Positions 1 through 16,100 of a stretch of 64,000 bases of DNA are shown piece after piece (position 1 is the first letter of the stretch; every line of letters starts with the position of its first letter). Source of the stretch: Callaeas wilsoni (Eukaryota > Chordata > Aves > Passeriformes > Callaeidae). Location of the stretch: assembly GCA_013398955.1 (NCBI GenBank), contig VWPU01009512.1:124001-188000 (forward strand), read 5' to 3'. The notes under the pieces are model-generated. The model searched no databases. It had not been told where the DNA came from and was given only the letters and a program-made list of their open reading frames with translations. The translations under genes were made by a program, and so were the position numbers.

Positions 1-2744
<2,744 letters not shown>

Positions 2745-5700
2745 TAAGAACAGCAGCCTGTCTCCCAGCCTTAGGGGAGGAGGGACCCTCCCAGTGCTTG
2801 GCCCTGAGCACCCAGGCACAAAGATGTCAGTGACACATAATCCAAAATAAGTGTAAAGACTCTAAAGTGTTGCTAGCTGACTTCTGAGAGTTTCTTTATA
2901 GGATGGTAGGAGGGTTGCCTCATTCCAGCAATATCTTCCTTTGAGAAGTGACTTGAACTGATCTCTTTCCTTACATTTTCCTTTTTTTTTTGCTTTTTTC
3001 TTTCCTGGAGTAAGTGTTGATGGATTTGACAAGGTGTTATATTAGGGTTCAGTTAATTTTGGACAGTTACTAGCACCCCTGTGGTAAGAGACACGATGGA
3101 ATGCAAGTTAAAAATTGGGAGCACTTTCCACAGGGTGAATTGCAGAGCCCAGCTAAGGTCAAGATTTTCTGGAGCGGTTTCTGGCAGTCTGGAATAACAA
3201 GCAGGGGCTCCATTACTGACAGCCTTGACACCTGCTCAGTCACCCAGCAATGTCTTGTTCCTCATTCTACCTGGATGAGGAGAAGAGTTTGATATCCAGT
3301 CTCTGGCGAGTCATGCAAAATCAAACTCAGACTGTGTTGCTGGGGTAGTGCAGCCCCAGCAGCTTCTGAACATCTCCTGGTTCCCACTGTCCAGTTTCCC
3401 AGGGAAGGGGCAATAAAGCAGCACTTCAGGTGGCTTGATAGCTTTATAGGCTGTAGCTGCAAAGTTTAACTTAATCTTGATGCATTTCACCTCTGCCGTT
3501 GTACCTGATCTCTTTGGAGATCACTTATGTCTCAGCTAAGCAGGTCCTGGAAACTGTGTAACAGCTGTGTCAGTGGATAAATACTTCTTTTGAGACACAG
3601 GGACTGGGGACAGGGAACTTCCCTTTTCCATCTCCCCTTACAAGGGTTTTTCCTGTGAAGTCCCTGTGTAGCCTCTCTCTCTCATGCAGCTTTAGTATGC
3701 TGGTAAATTGTGTTTTCTGATACTTTATGCTCAACAAATAAAAGTGAGTTTCTTACATCTCTAACACACTGCACCCTCCAAAAGCTGATGTGAAAAAACT
3801 CAATGAAATTCTGATGCACTTGAAGACATTACCTTAGGATTGAGGATATCTGGGAGAGGCAAAGTACAAGCAGAAAATTGGGAGGTTGCTCAATGTTGAA
3901 TGTAGAGTCTTATATAAAAGTCACTGAAACCAGAGTGAGTCTGTGTGCTGGCTTGGGCGGAATTCAGCCCTTCATGTTTTTTGGTTGTGGCTCAGTAAAG
4001 AGATAAAGATCCACTAGCAATACTGAAGACAAAACCAGTACCAGAAATCAAAGACAATAAAGGTTCAGGGATGAAAAATAAAGGATATATGCATGGTGAT
4101 GAAGGGGAGGAGAAGGGGCCATCCCCAGTGCCCTCAGCACACTTTGTGCTACAGTAAATTAAGTTTTGTGTCTTCACATTCATTTTTTCCTTAATGACAC
4201 TGAGCTTGTTCAAGTAGGTGTGTAAATTTCTTGTGATAGGTGCTGATTGTGAATTACTTTTTTCCATTACTTAAAGGTCAACTTGACATTCAAACTAAGT
4301 GCAATTCATTACATAGGGCATGAGACTATGGTATTTTAGTCTTACACATCAATTTCCATAGCCATTATTTGCAGGTTTGAAAGTTGTTCAGTAGTCAAAT
4401 CTTAGTAAAGTTGATTATCTCTTTAGGATGATACTGATTTGAAATTCTAATTCATATGACTACATATACAAAAACTAAATAAACAGTAATGAGCTAATTT
4501 TGCAAATTTTAAAGGGGGAAGGGGAATCTAATGGAACAATTGTCATTGGAAAAAATAGCCCAGAGGTAATGGCTGGCATGAAGACATGGAGATCTCAAAA
4601 GATGCATCAAAAAATGGCACATGACTAAGAGCACAGAAAAACAAAAGCGTTAGCTATGCTTTTCAGCTGTGGCTGTGAAGTAACATGGAAGGTGAAACAC
4701 ATACACATAAATGGGTGTGTGCACCAGTCAGTTCCTGATGGGTAGCTAACAGGATGCTTGCAAATATTTAATTTTCACATCTTGCATATCTATTGAATAA
4801 TATAAGCATTTATGCAATAGTTTCACTTCTGCAGCTTAAAAGTAATTTCAACTTTGTTCCTCATGGTAATGAGTGTTTAGGAATCAGGCCCTTGCAGGTG
4901 CTGACTATCTCCAGTGCAAAGGGACTCTAAGGTCTCAAAAGATCTTGCAAGGGGAAACAACTTAAATGATATCTTCCTCAAAGTGTGGGCTTTGTTGTCT
5001 GTGCCTGTGAGGTCCTAAATCAAAGCCCACTGAAATAATGGAAAAGGCTGGAAAAGTGAGATAAGAAATAGGAATAAAATGGTATATGTGCTGAGAGCAA
5101 ATAGAAAAGAACTCAGGAACATCTCATCTTCATGTACTTTAGGGAAATGAATAACTAAGTACGAATATTGAAGAAAGGAAACATGATTTGGAACAAATGA
5201 CTCATTTCACACCAGGAGTTCAGCACGGAGCCTTTGCTCTTGCCTGGGTGCACTGAAACCACCTCTAGTGGGAATGACTGTGGATGATTTTGAAGCATTT
5301 ACATGCACACAGAAACACCATGGAGGGGGGAGGCAGCATCTCAGTGATGCTGATTAATGAACTGGCTGAATAAAAGCAAGCATGCTCTTTACTTTGTGCA
5401 GGGAAATGCTCAAGGGGAGGCTTTTGAGATGAGAACGCTCCAAGCAATTTTGTTTTGTGTTCGTCACTATTCAAAAATGTCATAAGATCTAAGTTTTTAT
5501 GAGCTAAAGGTTATTGTGTCAAGGCAATTGAGAAGTATGTGAAGTCAGTGCAAGGGTGCTGTGCCCAGCCATTGAATCTGGCTTCCTGTTGATGATTTAT
5601 CAGCAGGAGCATTTCCTCTGCAGTTCAGAGGAGTGGGAAGGTCTGTGTGTTTGCATAGAGGTGTGGGTTTTCCTTCTCCATTAGCTGTATTCAGAGATTC

Positions 5701-7122
5701 TTTTTTCCCCTCATTCTCCCAGATTGTGTATAAAGGTAGATTATAAATGAAAGTATAATGGATGGGAATTTTTGTCAGCGATTGATTTAAAAGTTTGATT
5801 GTCATCTTAATGCCTAGAACCTGACATCTTGATTTTTACTGGCTCTTCAGAGTGAGGTTGCTCTCCAAACTCACAGTCAACATGGAAATAATGAGGCTCT
5901 GGAGGTTTCCATCCAGATGGGTTTAACTTGGGTCCTTTGAACTCAGGAGGCACAGGAGCACAGCCTCGTGCTCTTAGCCTGGTTTGACATTTTGCGTGGG
6001 AGAAGTGGCTTACTAAATTCTCCACCAGACAAGATTAAATATTTTAATTTTCAGGGATGATTGGGTCTGGGCTTTTGGGACCACCTCTAATTTTAATTAA
6101 AAACCAAACCCAAACCACTCTACCAGCAGAAAACGTTATTCTAAAATTATGTGAAGTTAATGTGTGTAGGCTTTCTTTTCCAGTTTAAAAATTAAGTGTC
6201 TTTAACTTTCCAGTTCTGCTGTTATATGCTTAGTTTTAGATTCTAGGTTACATGGTTCAGGTTTTTGGGGGGTTTTTTTAGAAAAAGAGGTTACACACTT
6301 TTTTTTTTCTTTCTGTTTAAGAAAATAATAAATCAGTTTAAACCTGTGTAGAAGAGCTCTTCCTCAAGTACCAGTAGTAAGTCTGTCAAACACAGCTATG
6401 ATCCTTTAATAAGGAGCAGTTCTGCTATGATATTTCTTACTGTGTTACTCTTCTCTTAGAGGGTGGGCTTTCTCTCCATAAGGGAAAAATGATTTTTTTT
6501 AAATGCAAAATACTGTGGTCTTTTTGACCTGAATGGGTAAAAGACAATCTTTTTTGAGCAAATCTTTTTATCTGGACTTCCTGCAAATGAGTTCATAATC
6601 TCCTGATTATTGTTATGAAAGTAAAGTTCAGAGACTAATTTATCCACAATGAAAATATAATTTCCTGTAATTTTTGGCAGCAAAATTTGTTTCAAGATTA
6701 TGTTCTTCTGAAAATTTTAGTGTGGTGACAAAACAAAGATGAAAATGTTTGCGGTCAATACACTGTTTTTTGATGCACATGAACAGAAACTTAAAACAGA
6801 GAATGAAACAGTTTCCTGTCCTGATTTATTGAATGAGAATTAACTTTGACAAATCCAGAACCTCAGAGCATGATTTGACCTTTCCCACATATGTGTGTGT
6901 GTGTTAAATATAAAGTCTATTGTCAAAAGCAATCAGGAAAGGAGTTCCCAAGACTATGCAAGTAATTTTGGGTAAACAACAAGGTGAATTATGTAACTAA
7001 ATTTGTTCATGTTATCAAGAATGAGATTATGTCTGATAGACAAGCCCTAAATTATGCATAGATAATATTGTTTATCTATCATGCTTCCCAGACAGAATTT
7101 TAAGTGTTTTACATTACTATTG

Positions 7123-7208
7123 CTATTTATAGTGTCTCACTGCAGTGATAATGGCTTTAATGTTATCTAGGCTTGGCCAAATATAGTAATCTCTGTGCTA
7201 TAAAAGGA
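7123..7208. promoter_or_regulatory. Possible MEF2 / CArG / TATA-like motif cluster
   Basis: CTATTTATAG at 7123-7132 is an exact MEF2 consensus. CCAAATATAG at 7177-7186 is one base from a CArG box (SRF site). TATAAAAGG follows at 7199-7208. Such motifs arise by chance in AT-rich introns. The only reasons to list this group are its closeness within 86 bases and the strong expression of ADCY5 in heart. Activity is inference. Confidence 0.2.
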
Positions 7209-10097
7209 GGCTTGAAGTCCTCTGTGAAGGGATAAAGGTTGGCTTTGTCATTGAAATTCCTTTGATGAACTGTTTCAAGAAGCTTATTTTAGGGCTGGCA
7301 TCCAAGTGCAGTAAAAGTGACAGTTTCCTCTCTTCTCCCCTTCAGATAATTCTTATGAATCATGTACTCTACATTAACCTGTTTTCAGAGTTTCTTAAAC
7401 TTTTGGACAACTTGAACTAAACCATTTGCAGAAATGAAACAACACCGTTTGCTTTCAGCTTTTTAAATGAAAACCATTTGTAACCCGTGTTCTGATTTAA
7501 GGACATTCTAACACCAAAAAGTTCTCCTCTTAAAAATGAACAAATAGCTGCACTTCGGCTGAGTGTCAGGATATTCAGACCAGCTGTGTCAACTTAACCT
7601 CTTCACTTTTTAGGTGTTGTGATGCCTAATTAGTTGCTTATGAAGCTTTTTTAATTCCCATGTTGCAAGGTTCTGTGGAATCGTGAACTATGACATTTGA
7701 GGAAAAATTCAACTACGCAAACATCTTTTTCTTCCCTCCTCCCACTGTCCACACACACAGGACATCCAGTCTTAATGTTTCTTGGTGGTGAAGGACTTAC
7801 GCTCCTTAATAAATAAAATTACATTATGGCAGGTATAAATTTCTGACAGTTCTTCCATGGATATTTTCAAAGATTACACAATCCCTCATCTAAGCCAAAG
7901 TTTGTGTAGCTTTAATTTCTCTGGAAGGCCTCATTGCCAGGAAAGGGCAGGAGCAGTAACTTTTTTAATATTTACTCTGTAATCCATCTTCCTCCTTGTC
8001 TTCTTTCCTTTTTGTGGGAAGGCAGAAAGAAAATTGATGGTTTATGTTTAAAAAAAAGCAAGAGCACCATTAAGCAGGAGAAAGCCCAAGAGCCACTGTT
8101 ATCTACGTCTTGCATCCTTGCTGCTGCTCTCCCTGCCAGTCCATGAGCTTCGATTTCCTCCAAAGTGTGCTGATGGGTTGGTTGGTTTTTTCTCAGAATT
8201 AGGGCTTGGCAAGACTTCTGCTTCCTTTTCTTTATTCAAGGAATATGCCCACGAGCAGTAGAAAGTTATTTTTGCCCATAGGTGGGGGGTAACTGTGGGT
8301 TTCATGTGAGTTCAGAGCATGTAATTGCTGCAACTTCTGGTTGAGGCTGTAGGATGAGAAAAGTGAGTAGGAGGGAAATGAGCCTGCCCACGTCTTTCCC
8401 CAAATGACAGCACTGAATTTTACCTAAGCAGGAACTGCCTCTGTCAAGAGCCAGCTCCTGGGAGTTTCACCTATGCCTGCCAGGGATGAATCTTTGCTTT
8501 TTAATGTTGCAGATTATTTTTTCTTTCAAGTTAGCAATAAGTTTTAGGAAGTGCAGAAGTAGCTTTTGCCCACGGATGAAGGTGAATTACTCTGCTCTTA
8601 GCACCACTAATCACTTGGCTCTTCCTAATCAATTTGTTGTTTTTGAGAGGAAAAAGTCATTTGTCTTTTGGAGATTGTCATTCATGCTAAAATTTATGTG
8701 TAAAGAAATTCACTTACTTTGCAGCCTTGTTACACCTGGAGTTGACCTCAAAGCTGTGCACTAAGTCTGGGTGTTAATACTACAGGGGATGTTTCAACCC
8801 AGGATCACTCCCTCTCGACAACAAATGTATTGATGGTTCAGTCATGAAAACTTTTAAGCAAAAAAATTACAGTAGTTTTATATATTTTAGCAAATCTACC
8901 TCTTTGTGCGTGTGCACAGCAAGCTTTAAGAACAAATACATGCTAACTTGTTTGAGTATTCATTTGCTCTGTGATCTTCCTCTTTGAACTGGGAATATAT
9001 TGTGATCTTGGTCCCTGCTGGGAGCCCCTGGTGTCTTCAGGGGCGTGAGCGAGCCTTGTACCCTCCGAAGAACAAAACAGAAAAATAACTGGCTGCAAGG
9101 CACCCTGCTGGATGCACTCCTTAGACACGTGTGTCGGAATAAAGATAACATCCCAAAAGTGCAGCGTGCCAGGTGACGGCAGATCTGCAGCCACCAGCAA
9201 GCCATCAGCAATTAGGAAGGGCCTGTGATGTATAATTCACACCCTGCTATTCTGAGTTTACACAAGGGCCTGTGAAGTTCACAGGGTGATGGATTGAAGA
9301 GTGTTAGATGTTTTAATGATGAAATACTGTGAATAGTAATTTGGAGAGAATAATGAAGGAGCCTGTAGAAGTTTACAGAGCAGAATTTTAACTCATCAAG
9401 GTTACTTGGATTCTCTTTTTTCTTCAATAGTACTAAGAACAAGTTAAATTTTAAAAAATGTAAGTATGACTGTTGATTGGCCTGATAAAAACAAATGTGT
9501 CAAATTTATAGTTTAAAAAAAAGCATCAAATTATGTTTACTCAACTAATTCACTCCTAGTCCTCTGTACTCTGGAGTAACCTTGACAAGAAAAATTGAGT
9601 ATTCTCTGAACAAAACCTTTTTTTTGTGAAGACTTGCTTTTACAGAATTACTTTTCTCCTGTAAAGACTTTGTGAAATTTCAGTTGATGAACTGCTTTGT
9701 CATGTAGTTAACATGCAAAGTGGTTTTAAGAACATTGAGTTTATATAACATTTGAAGAGGTTTTTATTAATATCATCCTACCTTTTTGCTTCCTCCCTAG
9801 ATGATAATGACTGAAAAGCACAAATTAGTGAAACTTTTTATTCTGTAATGCAGGGAACTTTGCAAAACTATTTGAAGCTCTCTTACAGAAGCTGTAAAAC
9901 AGAGGCACAGTTTTGGATAGGGATGGATTAACTTCTCTTGTTTTATACTATATTTATATCCCTCAACAATTGCTGCTAATTTGTGCATCTGTTCCTACTG
10001 GTGTATATATAATTTTGACACTGGATAAATAATGAAGAAGAGACAAAAGCTGAAACCAATTAGTGGAGAAGTGCTCTCAAGTGGTCTGGCATCCTGT

Positions 10098-10128
10098 GAC
10101 TCAAGTTAGTACATTTCTAACTTGAGTC
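10098..10128. repeat. Perfect 12-bp inverted repeat, 7-nt loop
   Basis: The arms gactcaagttag (10098-10109) and ctaacttgagtc (10117-10128) are exact reverse complements around a 7-base spacer. No transposon context is visible. It could fold in RNA but is too short for a microRNA precursor. Confidence 0.7.
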
Positions 10129-13100
10129 TATGTCCTCCAGTAAGTGAAAGTCATAGTGCAGTTTTTAAACTTTCTCTTTTTTATTAACTTTGCTTTATAC
10201 TAAGTGGTGAAAAAGTTGAGGAGAGGTTGGTACTGACTGTACTGCCTTCATAATTCCGTAAGTGGAGTTTTTGTAAGAAACCAAGCTAAGAACAGGTCAC
10301 TTCAGAAACAGAACTAACAGAAATGAGGAACACCAGAGGACTGCACAAAAGAGCAAAGGAGACAAAAGATGAAAAGTTTAATTAATTTCATCACACACAT
10401 CCCATTGGCCCGGCATTGCCCTTGTGGAATGATAGAAGTGTTCTTTTTAGAAAACTGAGATTTTTCTGTGCCCATTTGTGTTTCTATTACAAAGCCCAAG
10501 AAGGAGGCACACAATTCCAAATGGTGGGAATAAGGATTTGTAAACTGTGTAGATTCTGGGGACTTGGAAGTTTGCAGATAGCTTTCAGAGATTGGGAAGT
10601 GTATTTAAAAAGCAACCAAAATATAGGAATATAGGTGTTATCTTCCTTGATACCATGACCAGCAGAGATCTTTGTGGTTGCTGTGTGTGATTTTGGCAAA
10701 TATGTGAGGCTCTCAAAGGCACTGAGAAAATCTAGGGAAGCTCTTGAACACTAACCATGTCCCTACTTTGAATCAATCTCCTAAACTGATGCCTTAAATA
10801 TATAGGAGGATCACCAACACTCAAAATCAACTTCCTCATCTCCAGTTCTACAGAACCAACCCCCAAGATGAAGAACCTGGTATGGTGACTACTTACAAAA
10901 CTTGGATCTGTGTGACTATCAGCAAAACATTCTCTGCTAGCCTCCTGGTGCGGAGATGTCCCGGGTAAGCGGCGTGCAGAAGGCTGGCTGACCAGGGCTT
11001 TGCTCGGCTGTAGGGTCAGCTGTAAATGCCTCTTTGTCCCATCAGGAGCTCTGCAGAGCACCTGGAAGCACGGCTTGCCCTCTCACACGAGAAGGAAAGT
11101 GCATGTAGGAAGCAGTGGGGAATTTTCCCAGCAGAGTTACAGTAGTGACAGTTTGATCCACCATGTCAGCTCGTTGTTTTGGGGTTTTTTGACAGTGGTA
11201 GTTTGGGTAGGTTTTTTAATTTGAGCGTGGTTCTTTGCAGGGTGCGATCACACACTGGCTCCATCGCTGCTCACTGAGGAATGCTGCCAACAGGAGGTTA
11301 CTAGGACAACCCTCCTTCTTCTCACAACTACTTAATTTCTGTTATCTCCAAGGCCTGGCAGACCCATACATCAGTGCTGCATGAGGCAGCAATTCAGAGA
11401 TGCTTTGTAACACCCCGGACCATGAAGGAACCTATGTCACAGAGCTGATGGGATATTAGTGGGGAGGCGAGGTAGGCAAAAAATATGGGGAAGACAAAAA
11501 AAAACTTGGAAAGAAAGGAGCAAATTTACCAATTATTAGCATGTCTGGAGGAAAAGAGAAGGGAGAATGGAAACGTGATGCAAGCAGGTGTAGATAGTGG
11601 ACATTTATGTGCCATAGCAGCGCTGGTGGAGAGCCTCCATTCCCAGGAGCACGCACACCAATGCACTGCTGCTTTGTCCCTTGGCAGTTTCCAAAGAATG
11701 AGCTAATAAGAATCAATTTGTAGAACAAAACAAACAAAACTCTGGCTTCTGCTCAGGGGAACTTGAGCAATTGCAGTTACAGATCAGGCTTCAACAAATG
11801 CCAAGAGCTGATCCATAAAAGTATAATTATTCTGTTTCATTTGGAACCTTTTGTTCTGGATTGCATTCAAAACTACTGTAAGCCCCTTTGTGAGATTCAT
11901 TTCCTTTCTAGGCAAGAGAAAAAGAGGCCTTTTCATTTAATAGTTCTACTTTGTTTCAATTAAAAATGAGAAAAAACTCACATCCTTGCCTTTCTTCCCT
12001 AAGATTCTTCCCTTCTGTGGAATAGAGGCCATCAGGGCACAGTTTAGGATGGCAGGTCTCATGTAGAGACAAAGTTGTATTACAGAATGTAAATTGTAAG
12101 TGATAATCTGTTCTTAATATCCAGTACTCTTTGTAATTTTCAGCTATAAACTGAGTAAAATTTTGTTGTTGAAATTGGAAGTGATTACAAATTCTTGCAA
12201 AGCCCAGGAACATTGAAATTGCAGACTGAAATTGTGGCTTACCTGCTGAGCTGCTTTTCCTTGGAAGTATGCAATGGGGGAAGGAGGAAACTGAAAACGG
12301 TATCTTGTCTGAAAAGTTAAAACCTGAGATAGACAGTGAGTTCTTTAATTGGACTTGGTAGCGAGGCCGATCAGAGTTAGAAATGCTTGGCTCCCATTGC
12401 AGAAATGTCCTGATGGCTACGTCTTGAAGGCTCTGAAGAGCTGTACCCAAGGAACAAGCAGGGAGCACGCACATACACACACACTCTGCGCTGGGGACTT
12501 CTCGTGGGCACTGGCTGTATCTGTGCGGGAGCAAGCGGGCACTTCGACTGGGCTGCCGTGCCAAAGGGGCATCTTTCTGTTCCTCACTAAAATGGAAACT
12601 CAGAGAATTAATTAATTCAGTTGACATTCCCTGTGGCAGAAGGTCCAACACAGAGGTAACAAAGACCTGAAGAGGCACAAGTGATGAGGCACACCAGGCT
12701 CATGGGGAGCATAGAGGCTCGATCCACGTGCCAGGGTAGGTGATCTGGATTCGGTTTTCCCATGTACCAGAGGGCGTTTGAGGCCACATCTCCTAGGAGA
12801 AGCCATAAATGAAGAAGGCATCCTCATTCTCTTTTGTTAATTCTGTTTCATTTTTTTTATACAAAAGAATCAAACCTCAGAGCAGCGGCTTGAATCCCAC
12901 TGTCCCATGTCACAGCGCGCTCCATAATCAGCAGGGCAGAGCGGAGCGCTTGCTGTCTCTGCCTCTAATTATTCTGAGTATTTTATATGTAATGAGCAGC
13001 TGCAGCATGAGGTCCTGAGGGCACCCCTGTTCCCAATCCAAAATAGCCAGTTGTCCAGTTCAGGCTGGATTCAGGCAGAGGAAAAATTAGATCCATGTTT

Positions 13101-16100
13101 TCTCACATCTTGGGTGAAGGGTCTTAGGAAATGGTTTCCTCTACTTTCAATTTCACTCTATTTATTTATAAATAGCAAGCATTTGCAAAATACTGTGGAA
13201 TCAAGGATACAAATTTCTGTGTGCATTTCTGTACCTTAAAGATATGCCAGTCTTTTGTGTCAGGCCAGTGGTATTTTAGCTGGCAGGAATCTTGGCTCCC
13301 AGGTAAGATTGGCTACAGTCAGGTAGATGGCAGCATGGATGTGGGAGGGATTCTCTTAAATACTGGACATATACTGTTTCTTATTGTAGCTGCTGACTTA
13401 GTCTGAGCCCTGTCTGTATTTCTTAATTCAAACAAACAAATAACAACCAAAGAAATAAATTAAACAACAGTCAAGCATTCCTGTAAGATGCTATCGTGAG
13501 GCTCAAACTGAAGTGAAAAATTACTTGCCAGGGTTTCTAGCCCTGGTGGTCTTTGATTAACCACAGCATGTCCCGAGAAGCCAGAAGGTGCAGAAGCCAA
13601 GGGGATCCTGGGGATGATTTGCTTTTGGCTTTGACTGCTGTTAACTTCTTTTCTGGTTCTGTTTACAAGGATTCTGGTGACTGGATGTTGTTAGCAGGAT
13701 TTTTTCTCAGTTGCATAAGGATTGAGAAAACAGTATCTGTCTGACTCTTCCACAGTGAATGGCTTTCAAGTTAAGCCATGGCTGCAGTTATTGTGCTCTA
13801 GCTGTGACACTATAAATAAAGTTATTAACAGCAATATGTAAATGGGTTTCTATTTTTGTTCCCTGTATTGTTTGCAAAATCTAGGGCAGTTATTCAGTAA
13901 GAATCATCTGCTATTTAGCACTGAGCCTACCAGCATTTGATGTTGTGTGGGCTGCCGCGCTTCCCCAGCCCCCCCGCTTTCTCTTTCTTTGCAGTGGCTA
14001 TTAGAACCCAGCACTTTTGCAAGTTTGTTTATTGTGGTATATAAGAAATAGAGTAACTGTGCTAAGCATTTTCAGGCTTCCGGAGAGTGGCTTGGCACGT
14101 AAGAATAGGGAATCATCTCCTGGTGTCTGAACTACAGGAGCATTAAACCCAGCCATACAAACACCAAATACCACAGCTGCCGTTTGCCTTAGTGAGCATC
14201 CTGCAAATCCCAGATTGTTCAAAGGTTTGTGTTCTGTTCGCATGCTCCGTTTCCTTCTGCTGCCCTCTCCACTGCTCCAGATCTGCCTGGCAGCCCCAGG
14301 CCCTGCTCACGCTGGAAACTTGTACCACATCAATCCGTGCAGTTACAGCACAGACCCCAGGGAGAATATGGATGTGTTGTTTGAGAAACACACTACTACA
14401 GTCATGGCCACTCCTGTCCAGAAGAGCAAATTATTCTAATCCAGGGCATCTATTAGAAACCTGACTGTATCTCTGCTGGGGACAGGATGTGTGTGGCTGT
14501 TAACATGGATACTCTAAAAGATGTTTCACTTGAGGCAGTTTGTTCAAACTCCTTCCTTCTCTGCGAGTGAATTCAGCTCTGAATTCCCCAGATCCCCAAC
14601 AGGGAAAGTCCCAACCTGTTTGTCCTGTGACTCGTTAGCCACAATTTTATTGCCAGCTTTGTTAGCCTTCAGATGAGCATGTGTCCTCTCTGGCACTTAA
14701 ATTCCATTTCACGCAGCTTTGTGAAAACCAAAATTGCTGCTACTGCAGTGGCATAGAAAGTAAACAGAAATTAGCTAGATTGGTGTTGCATAGATGTAGA
14801 AAGGTCTGAAACAGCAACTTTCCTCTTATTTTTATGCTATGAGACACATTACTATATTATATGTTTTAAGTGGTCTCTAAGGTAGCTTTCTATGCTATAC
14901 AAAAGATCTGGTCAGACTCTATTGATTTTATTGATATTAGTTCACTGGTAAACTAATAGCTGTTTGCAGGAACTACATTTGGAGATAATATTTTGTGAAT
15001 ATTGAGAGTAGCAAGCAAATGGCTTAGTGAAATATCTTAATGCATTAACACAGAAATTAAATTTTCCAATGGAAAATGCAAGAGAAAAGTCATTTCTTTA
15101 TATGCAGATCTATTATTCTGGTGGTGGCAATTACAGTAATTCTCCTGAAATCAAGTTAAAATTATATGTCTGCTTCATTATGAGAAGAAACCACTGATTG
15201 CAAGAGTCAGGGGAGATTTAGGGGGAAGTTAGAGAGACTTACATATGCAGTGAGCAGGCCTGCCATCACCATGGTCCCTGCTCCAGCACGTCAGGAGTAG
15301 GGTTTGTGTGGATGTTTCCTGGACTTAGGAGGCCAGGATTCACATTCCTGCTCTGCCAGGGTTTTCCCATGTCACCTTGAGCATCTTTATGTATTTTATC
15401 TATATACTATACTCTAGAAAATAGTGTGGTCTTGCTTTTCTAGCACCAATGACATTTTAACAGTTGCTTAATGTCACTGCTTACTATCTATGAAATCATG
15501 GAAATATGCCAAGTATTTGGAATATGAGATACGTTAGGGGCTGAAGAGATGCATGGAATTTCATATTCCCTGTTTGAGAACCACCTTTGCATAGAAATCC
15601 TTACGTGGTGAGCTCACCTGAACTGCCTTCTGAGGAGGAGTGGTTTTACTGCTGATAACGATTGTACAGAATTTCATTATAGTAACCTTGTTTCTCCATG
15701 GAAGCTGGAGTTTTCTGTGTCACCAAAGGGAACCAAAGGTAGATATCAACCCAAGTGCCACTGGTCACCTCAGATGTGATGGTAGGTCACATCTTAAAAA
15801 GGTAAAAAACCTCTTAATGTTAAATTATAGCCCTCGTAAAGCTGGGAGACTTTACTTGTGAGTTGAGGGTGTCTATTCATTACTGCTTCTTATCAGGTAA
15901 GGAAAATTAATATAGTGTACAACAACCAGATAACGAGTTCAATTTCCTGCAGGATTTTTTCCTTTTCATTTGATTCTGACATTGCAGCCAATCTCCCTTG
16001 TCACTGAAAACATGATGTGGTTTATTATTAAATTTATTATCAGGTTTGTTTATTAATCAAATAACATTGATCCCTCAGTTAATGAGCTGTACCATTTTCT

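Noticed and set aside
6888..6904. Short GT run (and similar CA run at 12470-12484)
   Set aside because: Too short to be a notable microsatellite.
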